From assembly GCA_022360735.1 (NCBI GenBank), contig JAKSCF010000163.1, positions 1-15,907 of the forward strand: a stretch of 15,907 bases of DNA. Direction: 5' to 3'. The notes under the pieces were generated by a model. It saw nothing but the letters and a program-made list of their open reading frames with translations, had not been told where the DNA came from and did not search any database. Below are positions 1 through 7,529 of this stretch, piece by piece (position 1 is the stretch's first letter; each line of letters begins with the position of its first letter). This stretch comes from Clostridia bacterium (GTDB lineage: Bacteria > Bacillota_A > Clostridia > Peptostreptococcales > JAAYPU01). The translations under genes and the position numbers were made by a program.

Positions 1-312
1 ACGAAAAGGGTTGTAGACAAAATAGATTTTATTGCTATGTATACGAATTCTATTACTGCTGCGATTTTAGGGCCTTCCAGACTACCGGTTGTGTTAAACA
101 ATGAAAAAGACTGTATGATGGTTGCTCTTAAAACATGTTTTAAAGAAAAAGAGAATATTAAGATTGTAAGGATTAAAAACACATTAGAACTGGATGAAAT
201 TTCTGTATCTATGGCCTGTTTAGCAGAAATAGAACAAAGGCAAGATATGGGAATCCTTTCTTGTGAATATGAAATAGAATTTGATGAAAATAATAATATA
301 TCGGTAATGTAA
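1..312 (+). CDS. C-terminal part of a probable LarA-like (lactate racemase family) protein, 5' end outside window
   Basis: The reading frame is open from base 1 and ends at TAA 310-312, so this is the last 103 residues of a longer protein; the first internal ATG at 37 is not a credible start. The piece contains the strings KRVVDKIDF, LPVVLNNEKD and VRIKNTLELDEISVS. From memory these resemble the C-terminal end of DUF2088/LarA-homologue proteins, a family of nickel-pincer-cofactor 2-hydroxyacid racemases and epimerases. No catalytic residue of that family lies in the visible part, so the family call rests on resemblance only. It stands 226 bases upstream of a sugar-acid operon on the same strand. 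A 2-hydroxyacid epimerase acting on an aldonate would fit that context, but this is inference. No clear terminator follows it. Confidence 0.5.
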   Translation, partial: TKRVVDKIDFIAMYTNSITAAILGPSRLPVVLNNEKDCMMVALKTCFKEKENIKIVRIKNTLELDEISVSMACLAEIEQRQDMGILSCEYEIEFDENNNISVM

Positions 313-538
313 TGCTTGATGTAATTATAACTTTTAACATTTTATCCATACCCAATTATGCTCTAGCTTGTATTATAAGATTTGAGAGAGGGTTTTTAAT
401 TTTAATTTTTTTTTATAAAAAAATATAATTTTGTATCGAAAAACAGAAAGTTGTAATACAACTTAATGGTTTCATAATGTTAATTTAAAACAATAAATCA
501 AGACAATTTGTTGCAAAGAATTTAGGAAGGGAGAAACA
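313..538 (+). promoter_or_regulatory. Promoter and operator region of the sugar-acid operon
   Basis: This 226-base AT-rich gap holds a perfect palindrome at 448-464 (AAGTTGTAATACAACTT, central A). A reasonable promoter overlaps it: -35 TTGTAA at 451-456 and -10 CATAAT at 473-478 with 16-base spacing, giving a leader of about 50 bases. Another -10-like TATAAT lies at 424-429. The gene at 539 has an AAGGGAGAA ribosome site just before its ATG. The promoter assignment is by eye. Confidence 0.4.
448..464. promoter_or_regulatory. Perfect 17-bp palindrome, candidate GntR/FadR-type operator
   Basis: The sequence AAGTTGTAATACAACTT has 8-base arms around one base. Its core TTGTAATACAA at 451-461 fits the TNGTNNNACNA pattern known for operators of FCD-type GntR regulators. 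It overlaps the candidate -35 of the operon, where a repressor would block transcription. A GntR/FCD regulator is encoded at 10086-10769, but no matching site was seen next to that gene, so the pairing is open. Confidence 0.5.
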
Positions 539-1519
539 ATGAGTAAATTCAAAGTATATATCAGTGATTTTGATTATGGAGATAACGATGTAGAAAAATC
601 AATATTAGAACCAATTGGAGCTGAAGTAATAGGATTACATTCTAAGACCGGAAAAGGTTTAGCTGAACAAGCAAAAGATGCAGATGCCATTATCCAGCAG
701 TATGCAAAAATTACTAGGGAAACCATAGAACAACTTGAAAACTGTAAAATTATTGCGAGATACGGAATCGGTGTAGATATATTAGATGTACAGGCTTGTT
801 ATGATAACAATATAGTCGTTACAAATGTACCTGATTATTGTCTTGATGAAGTTGCCAACCATGCCATTACATTATCATTTACGCTTATGAGAAATATTCC
901 ATGGTATGACAAAGCAGTAAAGCATGGAGAATACCGGTGGCAATCATGGAGAGGTCCTGTGCCAAGGCTAAGAGATTCAACATTTGGACTTATTGGATTT
1001 GGTAGAATAGCTCAGAATATGACTAGAAAATTATTAGCATTTGGTGCAAGGGTTATTGCATATGATCCATACGTATCAAAAAGTTTTATGGCGACTGTTG
1101 GTGCGGAAAAAGTAGAATTAGACCAAATATTCAAGCAGTCAAATTCAGTCAATGTAATGTGCCCATATAATGAGGATACACACCATATAGTAAACGAAAG
1201 AACGCTAAACCTCATGAGAGAAGATGCATATTTAGTATGTGTATCCAGAGGGAAATGTGTTGATAACAAAGCACTATATCATGCACTGGTCAATAAAAAA
1301 ATAGTGGGTGCAGCACTTGATGACCCGGAAGAAGAGCCAATGAAAATGAACAACTGGACACCAGATATGAACCCATTAACCACATTAGATAACTGTATTT
1401 TGACACCACATACTGCATATGTATCGGCAGGGGCACTTGCTGAGTGTAGAAAAGTTGCGTCTGAAAATGTAAAAGCAGTTCTTTTAGGCAAAAAACCTTT
1501 TGATATCGTAAAACCATAA
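539..1519 (+). CDS. D-isomer-specific 2-hydroxyacid dehydrogenase (NAD-dependent)
   Basis: This 326-residue protein should interconvert a 2-oxo acid and its D-2-hydroxy acid with NAD(H) in the cytoplasm. The Rossmann motif G153-F-G155-R-I-A158 (GxGxxA variant) is followed by acidic D176, which favours NAD over NADP. The catalytic set is present: R237 in VSRG, a glutamate in the E264-E266 run and H291 in TPHTAY. Length is normal for the family. It has the look of the subgroup often labelled C-terminal-binding-protein-like dehydrogenase. It starts with ATG behind a good ribosome site and is first in an operon with an RraA-like protein, KDPG aldolase and KDG kinase. A 2-ketoaldonate reductase role is a sensible guess, but the substrate is not shown by the sequence. 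The next gene starts 18 bases after its stop. Confidence 0.88.
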   Translation: MSKFKVYISDFDYGDNDVEKSILEPIGAEVIGLHSKTGKGLAEQAKDADAIIQQYAKITRETIEQLENCKIIARYGIGVDILDVQACYDNNIVVTNVPDYCLDEVANHAITLSFTLMRNIPWYDKAVKHGEYRWQSWRGPVPRLRDSTFGLIGFGRIAQNMTRKLLAFGARVIAYDPYVSKSFMATVGAEKVELDQIFKQSNSVNVMCPYNEDTHHIVNERTLNLMREDAYLVCVSRGKCVDNKALYHALVNKKIVGAALDDPEEEPMKMNNWTPDMNPLTTLDNCILTPHTAYVSAGALAECRKVASENVKAVLLGKKPFDIVKP

Positions 1520-1537
1520 TAAAAAGGAGTATAGAAA

Positions 1538-2215
1538 ATGAAAAAGATAATTAATCCAAGACCGGAAATTGATGAGAATATTATTAAGCCATTTCGAGAA
1601 ATGGACGATGTCATGTCACTATCAGCGGTTGTTAGTGATGCATGTGAAAGAGATAATACAATGAGACCGGATATGAAGCCAAAGGCAGCAGATAAGACGA
1701 TCATAGGCCCTGCTGTAACCGTTAAATTAACTGCCGGTGATATTGTTGACTGTTTAGAAGTATTTGACGTAGTAAAGCCTGGTGATGTCATTGTTATTGA
1801 TGCTTTTGGTGAAGAAAACACATCTATTTGGGGAGGACTCATGTCGGGTCTTGCTAAGAATGAAGGTGTAGTGGGTGCTGTTATAGACGGCAGCTGTAGA
1901 GATACTGACGAATCTAGATTTCTTGACTTCCCGGTAACTGCAAAAGTATCAGGTCCAAGAGCGGCGCATACGGCTACTTCAGGAAGAAAAGATCCCATTG
2001 AGATTAACATACCAATCTCTTGTGGCGGCATTATTGTAAACCCCGGCGATTTAGTAGTTGCAGATGAGATTGGCGTTACGGTTGTACCATATGAGAAATT
2101 GGAAGAAGTATATAAGAAAGCAAGAGCTCAAGCAGATGCTGAAAATGCTTCAAGGGAAGATATACTAAAAGGATTTAATTACAAGGATTTATTAGACAAA
2201 TATGGGAGGATTTAA
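1538..2215 (+). CDS. RraA-like protein (HMG aldolase / oxaloacetate decarboxylase superfamily)
   Basis: This 225-residue protein belongs to the RraA-like fold, whose members include 4-hydroxy-4-methyl-2-oxoglutarate aldolases with oxaloacetate decarboxylase side activity and the RNase E inhibitor RraA. The aldolase signature G-X20-R-D-X2-E is exact: G100, R121, D122, E125. The surrounding GGLMSGLAKNEGVVGAVIDG and the metal-binding D122 are intact. It is longer than the roughly 160-residue RNase E regulator, and the metal/pyruvate site is conserved, so an enzyme acting on a 2-oxo acid is more likely than an RNase regulator. It sits between the hydroxyacid dehydrogenase and the aldolase in a tight operon, with AAGGAG eight bases before ATG. 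Its reaction in sugar-acid pathways is not established, and I assign none. Confidence 0.85.
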   Translation: MKKIINPRPEIDENIIKPFREMDDVMSLSAVVSDACERDNTMRPDMKPKAADKTIIGPAVTVKLTAGDIVDCLEVFDVVKPGDVIVIDAFGEENTSIWGGLMSGLAKNEGVVGAVIDGSCRDTDESRFLDFPVTAKVSGPRAAHTATSGRKDPIEINIPISCGGIIVNPGDLVVADEIGVTVVPYEKLEEVYKKARAQADAENASREDILKGFNYKDLLDKYGRI

Positions 2216-2216
2216 T

Positions 2217-2858
2217 ATGGAAGCCGTAAAACAAAGAATATTAGATAGTAAAATAATTGCTATAGTAAGAGGCATAGACAGTGATAAAATTCTTCCTACT
2301 TGTAAGGCTCTGTATGAAGGTGGCGTTGACTGCATCGAAGTTACTTTTAATCAGTCCAGCGAAACTTGTATAGATGATACCGCCCGTGCTATTAAAAACA
2401 TAGCAGATAATATGCCTGAAATATGCGTCGGTGCTGGAACCGTAATGACGGTAGAACAAACCGAAGCTGCTGTAAAAGCAGGTGCTAAGTACATTATTTC
2501 TCCTAATTTTGATGAGGAAGTTGTAAAAAAGACATTAGAGCTGGGTGTGCTTTCAATACCAGGGGTTTTAACACCAACAGAAATTACCAACGCATATCAA
2601 AAAGGTGCAGCATTTGCAAAGGTATTTCCGGCTGGAAACTTTGGACTTGGTTATATCAAGGCAATTAGATCTCCGGTAAGTCATATTCCAATGCTTGCTG
2701 TTGGTGGTGTTGATGCAGATAATGTGAAAGACTTTATGGCTGCGGGTATTCAAGGTGTTGGCGTAGGTTCAAGTCTCGTTAATAAGAAGTTAATTAATGA
2801 AGGCAGATTTGATGAAATAACGGCACTTGCTAAAAGATTTGTAGAAAATGTAAAGTAG
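2217..2858 (+). CDS. eda: 2-dehydro-3-deoxyphosphogluconate (KDPG) / KHG aldolase
   Basis: This class I aldolase splits 2-keto-3-deoxy-6-phosphogluconate into pyruvate and glyceraldehyde-3-phosphate. From the start used here the protein has 213 residues, the usual size. Visible active-site elements are R18 in IVRG, E41 in IEVTF, T75 in GAGT, the Schiff-base lysine K135 in FAKVFPAG and the phosphate-binding AVGGV at 161-165. An ATG at 2202 lies inside the previous gene and has no ribosome site; GGGAGGA at 2204-2210 is six bases before ATG 2217, which decides the start. Its ribosome site overlaps the RraA-like gene end, so translation is likely coupled. A 6-phospho-2-keto-3-deoxygalactonate aldolase is possible because the SPN motif at 95-97 also occurs in that group, but the KDG kinase next door fits either. 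Confidence 0.92.
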   Translation: MEAVKQRILDSKIIAIVRGIDSDKILPTCKALYEGGVDCIEVTFNQSSETCIDDTARAIKNIADNMPEICVGAGTVMTVEQTEAAVKAGAKYIISPNFDEEVVKKTLELGVLSIPGVLTPTEITNAYQKGAAFAKVFPAGNFGLGYIKAIRSPVSHIPMLAVGGVDADNVKDFMAAGIQGVGVGSSLVNKKLINEGRFDEITALAKRFVENVK

Positions 2859-2879
2859 AGAGATAGAAAGGATAGACAA

Positions 2880-3902
2880 ATGGGTAAAATCGTATGTTTT
2901 GGAGAGGTAATGGGAAGACTATGCCCTCCTGGGTTTAAAAAAGTTGTTCAAACCAATACTTTTGATGTTACTTTTGCAGGTGGAGAGATTAACGTGGCAG
3001 TATCTCTTGCTAACTATGGAAACGATGCAAAATTTGTTACTAAACTTCCGGATAATGATGTAGCAAAGTTAGCTTGCAGAGTAATGAGAAGTTATGGGGT
3101 TGATCTATCCGATATAGTACTAGGCGGCGAAAGATTTGGTATGTACTATGTAGAAAAGGGCGCATCACAAAGGGCATCAAAAGTTATTTATGACAGAAAA
3201 TATTCTTCTATTTCAATGGCGAAAAGAGAAGATTTTGATTGGGATAAGATATTAGATGGAGCTGCTTGGTTCCATACTACCGGCATTACGCCTGCTCTTT
3301 CTGACGAGTGTGCACGAATGACCATGGACGCACTTAAGAAATGCAGAGAAAAAGGCATAACCGTATCATTTGACCTTAACTTTAGAAGGAAACTTTGGTC
3401 AGAAGAAAAGGCAAGAAAAGTGGTATCGGAACTTATGCCATATGTAGACGTCTGCGTTGGTAATGAAGAAGATGCTGAGAAGGTTTTAGGTATTTCTTCT
3501 AAGGGTACTGATGTAACTGTTGGAGAACTCAACAAAGAAGGCTACATAGATGTTGCTAAAGAAATTATAGATACTTACGGCTGTAAAAAAGTAGCCATCA
3601 CTTTAAGAGAGAGTTATAACGCTAGTGTAAATGGCTGGAGTGCCATGCTGTATGTTGACGGCAAAGGATATTTCTCTAAGAAGTATGACATTCAACTTGT
3701 AGATAGAGTTGGTGGTGGAGATAGTTTTGTCGGCGGTTTAATCCATGCTTTAATGAACAGAGATGACCCGCAAGATCAGATTGAATTTGCAGTTGCGGCA
3801 AGTTGTCTGAAGCACACTATCGAAGGTGATTTTAACCAAGTTAGCGTTAAAGAAGTAGAAACTCTAATGTCCGGAGATGGCTCCGGTAGAGTTCAAAGAT
3901 AG
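2880..3902 (+). CDS. kdgK: 2-keto-3-deoxygluconate kinase (PfkB family sugar kinase)
   Basis: This 340-residue PfkB/ribokinase-family kinase probably phosphorylates 2-keto-3-deoxygluconate to KDPG, the substrate of the aldolase encoded 21 bases upstream. The N-terminal substrate loop GGEINVAVSLANYG lies at 34-47. A family strand with D165, N167 and R169 is present. The C-terminal signature D275-R-V-G-G-G-D281-S-F has the catalytic base D281 and the glycine anion hole; the usual A of GAGD is G here. Substrate choice within PfkB kinases cannot be read from sequence alone, but adjacency to eda makes KDG the best call. The start is ATG behind AGAAAGGAT. It is last in the first operon; no terminator was seen before the transporter genes. 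Confidence 0.88.
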   Translation: MGKIVCFGEVMGRLCPPGFKKVVQTNTFDVTFAGGEINVAVSLANYGNDAKFVTKLPDNDVAKLACRVMRSYGVDLSDIVLGGERFGMYYVEKGASQRASKVIYDRKYSSISMAKREDFDWDKILDGAAWFHTTGITPALSDECARMTMDALKKCREKGITVSFDLNFRRKLWSEEKARKVVSELMPYVDVCVGNEEDAEKVLGISSKGTDVTVGELNKEGYIDVAKEIIDTYGCKKVAITLRESYNASVNGWSAMLYVDGKGYFSKKYDIQLVDRVGGGDSFVGGLIHALMNRDDPQDQIEFAVAASCLKHTIEGDFNQVSVKEVETLMSGDGSGRVQR

Positions 3903-4092
3903 TTTTTCAAAGTACGCTTAATAGACTTTTACTCGTTATGGAACAATAAAATTGTAATGTTGAGCATATTGAACAATTAGAGAGATACTAATGATGAAAT
4001 GCTGAAGAATAAAGACAATACTGAGGCATTCCACAAATTGGATATCTAAATCTAAATAGATATAATTATATATTTAAGTGGAGGGAAGAATT
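3903..4092 (+). promoter_or_regulatory. Intergenic region with candidate promoter for the TRAP genes
   Basis: The gap has a promoter candidate with -35 TTGGAT at 4038-4043, a 17-base spacer and a consensus -10 TATAAT at 4061-4066. An inverted repeat, ATATCT at 4042-4047 and AGATAT at 4058-4063 with a 10-base spacer, lies between the two boxes and could be an operator. GGAGGGA at 4080-4086 is the ribosome site for the ATG at 4093. There is no obvious terminator for the upstream operon, so read-through is possible. Confidence 0.45.
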
Positions 4093-5124
4093 ATGAAAAA
4101 AGGATTAACAATGCTGCTCGTTATGCTATTGCTGGTAACGTTATTTGGATGTGGGGGCAATGAAGAGGGAACTGCAGGTGAAGATAATCCGGAACCTAAG
4201 GTAATAAGGATTGGCCATGGTGCAAGTGAATCGTATCATTTACACAGAGCTTGGTTAAAATTTAAAGAAGAGCTGGAAGGGCAAGGCAATTTTGTAGTAG
4301 AGCTTTATCCGTCTTCTCAGTTTGGAAATGATGCTGAAATGATAGAATCGGTACAAACGGGAGATTTAACGGTTGCTACTCCTCCTTCATCATTCTTAAC
4401 GGATGAAGCACCCAATATGTCATTTATTGAACTCCCTTATGTTTTTCCATCACGAGAAGCTGCTATAGATACATTGAATGGTGAGTGGGGAAAAGAACAG
4501 TTAACTGAACTTGAAGATGATGGACTGTATGGCTTTGGCTATTTAGAAAATGGTATAAGACATCTCACAAATAGCAAGAAAGAGGTTAAAGTGCCGGAAG
4601 ACTTAAAAGGATTAAAGCTTAGAACGATGCAGGTGCCTGCTCATGTATATCTATGGAATGATTTAGGTTCTACGGCAGAAGGTGCACCCTTTGCAGAACT
4701 TTATACCAACCTAAGTACCAAAGTTTTTGACGGACAAGAAAATCCCGTTGCCCACATATACTCTCAGAAATTCTTTGAAGTACAAGATTATATCACACTT
4801 ACCGGACATGTTTATACAGCATACGTTCCGGTTATGAATATAGATTTTTGGAACGGTTTAACAGAAGACGAACAAGCACAAATCATGGATGCTTTTGAAA
4901 ACTCAAGAGTGTATCAATTATCTTTAATTGAAGACGAAGAATCTAATCAATTAGAAGAAATTGCAGATAATAAAACATACCCTACAACCATTATTGAGCT
5001 GACCAAAGAAGAGAAACAGAAATTTATTGATGCTGCTCAACCTACATTAAACCATTTTAGAGATTTACTTGGTGCAGAAGCTTATGATGGCTTTGCAAAT
5101 GCTGTAAAGGCAGTTACTAAATAG
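4093..5124 (+). CDS. dctP: TRAP transporter substrate-binding lipoprotein (DctP family)
   Basis: This is the extracytoplasmic solute receptor of a TRAP transporter, 343 residues from ATG 4093. A GTG 15 bases upstream would put GGAGGGA inside the coding region, so the later start is chosen. The N-terminus is a lipoprotein signal: MKK, a hydrophobic stretch, then the lipobox L17-F-G-C20, as expected for a Gram-positive receptor anchored to the outer face of the membrane. R177 in LKLRTMQVP matches the arginine that binds the substrate carboxylate in DctP proteins, and DGQENP at 213-218 is the typical family motif. The ligand is therefore an organic acid. The neighbouring KDG pathway genes suggest an aldonate or uronate, but that is inference. 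Confidence 0.93.
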   Translation: MKKGLTMLLVMLLLVTLFGCGGNEEGTAGEDNPEPKVIRIGHGASESYHLHRAWLKFKEELEGQGNFVVELYPSSQFGNDAEMIESVQTGDLTVATPPSSFLTDEAPNMSFIELPYVFPSREAAIDTLNGEWGKEQLTELEDDGLYGFGYLENGIRHLTNSKKEVKVPEDLKGLKLRTMQVPAHVYLWNDLGSTAEGAPFAELYTNLSTKVFDGQENPVAHIYSQKFFEVQDYITLTGHVYTAYVPVMNIDFWNGLTEDEQAQIMDAFENSRVYQLSLIEDEESNQLEEIADNKTYPTTIIELTKEEKQKFIDAAQPTLNHFRDLLGAEAYDGFANAVKAVTK

Positions 5125-5194
5125 TTATAACATAAAGTTTAAAAAAAAATTCTAATGACTCTCCTTATTTTGAGCTATGGTTTCACTTTGAAAC

Positions 5195-5236
5195 TTTAGG
5201 TGGTATCCTGTGTTCCTATACAGGATATCACCTAAA
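5195..5236 (+). promoter_or_regulatory. Strong stem-loop between dctP and dctQ
   Basis: A 17-base arm at 5195-5211 pairs with 5220-5236 with a single G-U wobble around an 8-base loop. No T-run follows on either strand, so it is not a classical terminator. In transporter operons such hairpins commonly protect the upstream binding-protein message or limit read-through, giving more receptor than permease. A small 5-bp hairpin precedes it at 5180-5194. Confidence 0.75.
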
Positions 5237-5292
5237 AACTCAAATTAAAACATTGCATGTTCCAAATGATTTGATTTTGGTGAGGTGATATT

Positions 5293-5769
5293 TTGAAATA
5301 TTTTAGCTGGATCAATAATAATCTTGAAAAAACTATAGCAGGAATATTATTTATGTTATTTTCAGCCATTATGGTAATCAATGTTCTTTCAAGATTTTTA
5401 TTTAAAAATTCGGTGCCCTGGGCCTCGGAACTAGTGCTTACGATATTTGTATGGTTTGTTTGGTTAGGAATAAGCTATGCGTTTAAAGAAAAAGTTCATA
5501 TACGGGTAACTGTAATCGTGGGACTTTTTCCTCAGAGAATACAAAAAATAATAGCAATTTTAATGAATTTCCTTATACTCATCTTTATGATTATATTACT
5601 TAAGTCAGGTATAGATCTTTTAGACCACAATTCGGTAAGAGGAAAAACGTCTTTGCTATTAAATTACCCAATGTGGTTTTTTTATCTATCTTCTTGCTTT
5701 GGGGTGAGTTTATCCATTATAAGAATCATCCAAAATAGTTTGGATGAGATAAAAAATAAGAGATCATAA
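5293..5769 (+). CDS. dctQ: TRAP transporter small permease subunit (DctQ family)
   Basis: This 158-residue membrane protein is the small subunit of the TRAP permease. It has four hydrophobic segments, near residues 13-33, 47-64, 86-106 and 124-146. The loop after the first one has the family pattern R34 ... W43-A-S-E46. The start codon is TTG, supported by the ribosome site GGTGAGGTGA ending four bases before it. It lies 168 bases after dctP, beyond the stem-loop, and 28 bases before dctM. Confidence 0.9.
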   Translation: MKYFSWINNNLEKTIAGILFMLFSAIMVINVLSRFLFKNSVPWASELVLTIFVWFVWLGISYAFKEKVHIRVTVIVGLFPQRIQKIIAILMNFLILIFMIILLKSGIDLLDHNSVRGKTSLLLNYPMWFFYLSSCFGVSLSIIRIIQNSLDEIKNKRS

Positions 5770-5797
5770 TGATTATGCTTGATAGGTGGTGAAATAA

Positions 5798-7084
5798 GTG
5801 GATGCAATCGTACTGTTTGGATTTCTTTTTCTTTTTATAGCGTTAGGAGTGCCCATTGCGCTAGCGTTAGGCATGGCATCTTTTTCAGTCATACTTTTAT
5901 TTGATACATCAACACTTCTTTTTCAATCACGTTCCATTGTCACAGCGGTGAATTCATACCCATTGCTTGCTGTACCGCTCTTTATTCTTGCAGGGGACTT
6001 AATGTACACCGGAGGTTTGTCAAGAAGAATTATTGCATTTGTTGAATCTTTAGTAGGTTCATTTACAGCTAGTTTGGCTTATGCCAATGTGTTGGCATCA
6101 ACATTTTTCGCAGCAATATCAGGCTCTTCTCCTGCTACTGTTGCGGCAATAGGAACCAACTTGATTCCTGAAATGGAAAAAAGGGGATATTCCAGAAAAT
6201 ACAGTTCTGCTCTTACAGCAGCATCTGGAATGATAGGGGTGATGATCCCGCCAAGTATACCTTTTATTATGTATGGTATTTCAGCAGAGCAGTCAGTCAG
6301 TACTTTGTTTATTGCAGGTGTTATTCCGGGTATACTGTTTGCTTTAGGATTTATGATGACCGCTAATTTTCTTTATAAAAAAAGCGGGTTTGTATGTACA
6401 ACAGTAAAATTTGAAAAATCATATGTCTTTAAAACTTTTAAAGAGGCATTTTGGGCGTTACTGGCTCCGGTAATTATCTTAGGAGGGATATATGGCGGTA
6501 TTTTTTCTCCTACGGAAGCGGCATCAGTAGCCGTTTTATATGCTTTATTTGTAGGTGTATTCATATATAAAGATTTAAAAATGAGTGATATCTGGAATAC
6601 CTTTATGAAAGCCTCATTGACATCAGGTACAGTCCTTGCTTTAGTAGCTTTTGCTTCTACTTTTGGACGTTTGCTTACGCTTCAACAAGTCCCTGTTAAA
6701 CTGGCTCATTTTTTAACGACTTTTTCAGATAACCCAATTGTCATTTTGCTTATTATTAATATTTTCTTATTGTTTGTAGGTATGTTTATGGAAACCATTG
6801 CTTCTATTATTATACTAACACCTATTTTATTTCCTGTTGTGACACAGATAGGCGTAGATCCAATATTATTTGGTGTAATCATCACAGTGAATTTGGCAAT
6901 AGGCTTTTGTACACCTCCTTTAGGCGTTAACTTATTTGTAGCAAGCGGTATTAGCAAATTATCTATTGAAGAAATATCGAAATCCGTATATCCATATTTT
7001 ATTGTAATGATCCTACTATTAGTTCTAATAACTTATATTCCGGCAATTTCATTGACATTGCCAAGGCTGATCCTAGGACTTTAG
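5798..7084 (+). CDS. dctM: TRAP transporter large permease subunit (DctM family)
   Basis: This 428-residue integral membrane protein is the ion-coupled transport subunit. It has about a dozen hydrophobic segments and family motifs including ISGSSPATVAAIGT at 107-120 and MIPPSIPFIMYG at 149-160. The related second-half motif GFCTPPLGVNLFV lies near the C-terminus. Length is normal and no frameshift is seen. The start is GTG, five bases after an AGGTGGTGA ribosome site. With DctP and DctQ it forms a complete transporter. The run of operon genes stops here; the next plausible terminator lies about 260 bases downstream. Confidence 0.93.
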   Translation: MDAIVLFGFLFLFIALGVPIALALGMASFSVILLFDTSTLLFQSRSIVTAVNSYPLLAVPLFILAGDLMYTGGLSRRIIAFVESLVGSFTASLAYANVLASTFFAAISGSSPATVAAIGTNLIPEMEKRGYSRKYSSALTAASGMIGVMIPPSIPFIMYGISAEQSVSTLFIAGVIPGILFALGFMMTANFLYKKSGFVCTTVKFEKSYVFKTFKEAFWALLAPVIILGGIYGGIFSPTEAASVAVLYALFVGVFIYKDLKMSDIWNTFMKASLTSGTVLALVAFASTFGRLLTLQQVPVKLAHFLTTFSDNPIVILLIINIFLLFVGMFMETIASIIILTPILFPVVTQIGVDPILFGVIITVNLAIGFCTPPLGVNLFVASGISKLSIEEISKSVYPYFIVMILLLVLITYIPAISLTLPRLILGL

Positions 7085-7345
7085 AATATAACAGTAAGGA
7101 GAGAAAAATATTAAAATTTGTAAAAAACCGGCGATGCTCTACTTTTGACTGTAATCAGTTAGTAAGATGTGATTGCCGGCCCTTTAAAAGAAACCAGCTA
7201 TTTAACCATAGACAATAAGGTAAGAATATATGAAGCATAGGGATATTCAATTACTCAGAAAGGTATTATCCAATGCAAATCAACGCTTTGACTAGAGCGT
7301 TGTGGGAAGAGTATAAGGATATCCAGTAATGTATTTTAAATTGAT

Positions 7346-7378
7346 ACGATTGAACAGAAATGTTTAATCGTTTTTTAT
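7346..7378 (+). terminator. Rho-independent terminator
   Basis: Arms 7346-7356 and 7361-7371 form an 11-bp stem with one G-U pair closed by a GAAA tetraloop. The T-run TTTTTT-A-TT follows at once from 7371. The stem is AT-rich, as expected in this genome. It most likely ends the TRAP transcript or a small RNA in the gap after dctM. Confidence 0.8.
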
Positions 7379-7438
7379 TACATATTTTTACCTGCAATAT
7401 AGTTAATCTTTTAAATTGGTACTGCAAAAATAAATTGT

Positions 7439-7476
7439 AATTGGTTCTTAATAGAACCGATTTATGGGTATACAAT
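7439..7476 (+). promoter_or_regulatory. Palindromic operator and promoter of the small membrane protein gene
   Basis: Arms 7439-7448 and 7453-7462 (AATTGGTTCT and AGAACCGATT, TAAT between, one G-T mismatch) form a 24-base palindrome. A -35 candidate TTAATA at 7448-7453 sits at its centre and a -10 TACAAT at 7471-7476 follows after 17 bases, so a protein bound to the palindrome would block the promoter. The start codon is about 50 bases further on. The regulator is unknown. Confidence 0.5.
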
Positions 7477-7529
7477 ATAAACACAATATCAAAAGCATTT
7501 AGGTGAAACTGAAAAGAGGGTGAATATTA

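Larger units (their letters stand above)
7085..7529 (+). other. 445-base non-coding gap with three inverted repeats, a terminator and a palindromic operator
   Basis: No credible coding sequence was found. From left to right it holds: arms 7128-7135 and 7172-7179 (8 bp with one wobble, 36-base loop, more GC-rich than its surroundings); a 7-bp perfect stem, CAACGCT 7281-7287 with AGCGTTG 7296-7302; a partial direct repeat around GGATAT (7241 and 7317); a good terminator at 7346-7378; and a palindrome with promoter before the next gene. The first 260 bases could be a structured 3' end of the TRAP transcript or a small RNA gene ending at the terminator. Confidence 0.5.

Noticed and set aside
399..430. 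A/T-only palindromic stretch after the LarA-like gene as a terminator
   Set aside because: The arms are only A and T and no stable stem with a following T-run can be defined.
1279..2031. Long open frame of 250 codons on the minus strand
   Set aside because: It lies opposite the dehydrogenase and RraA-like genes, which have full family motifs; the minus frame has no ribosome site or recognisable domain.
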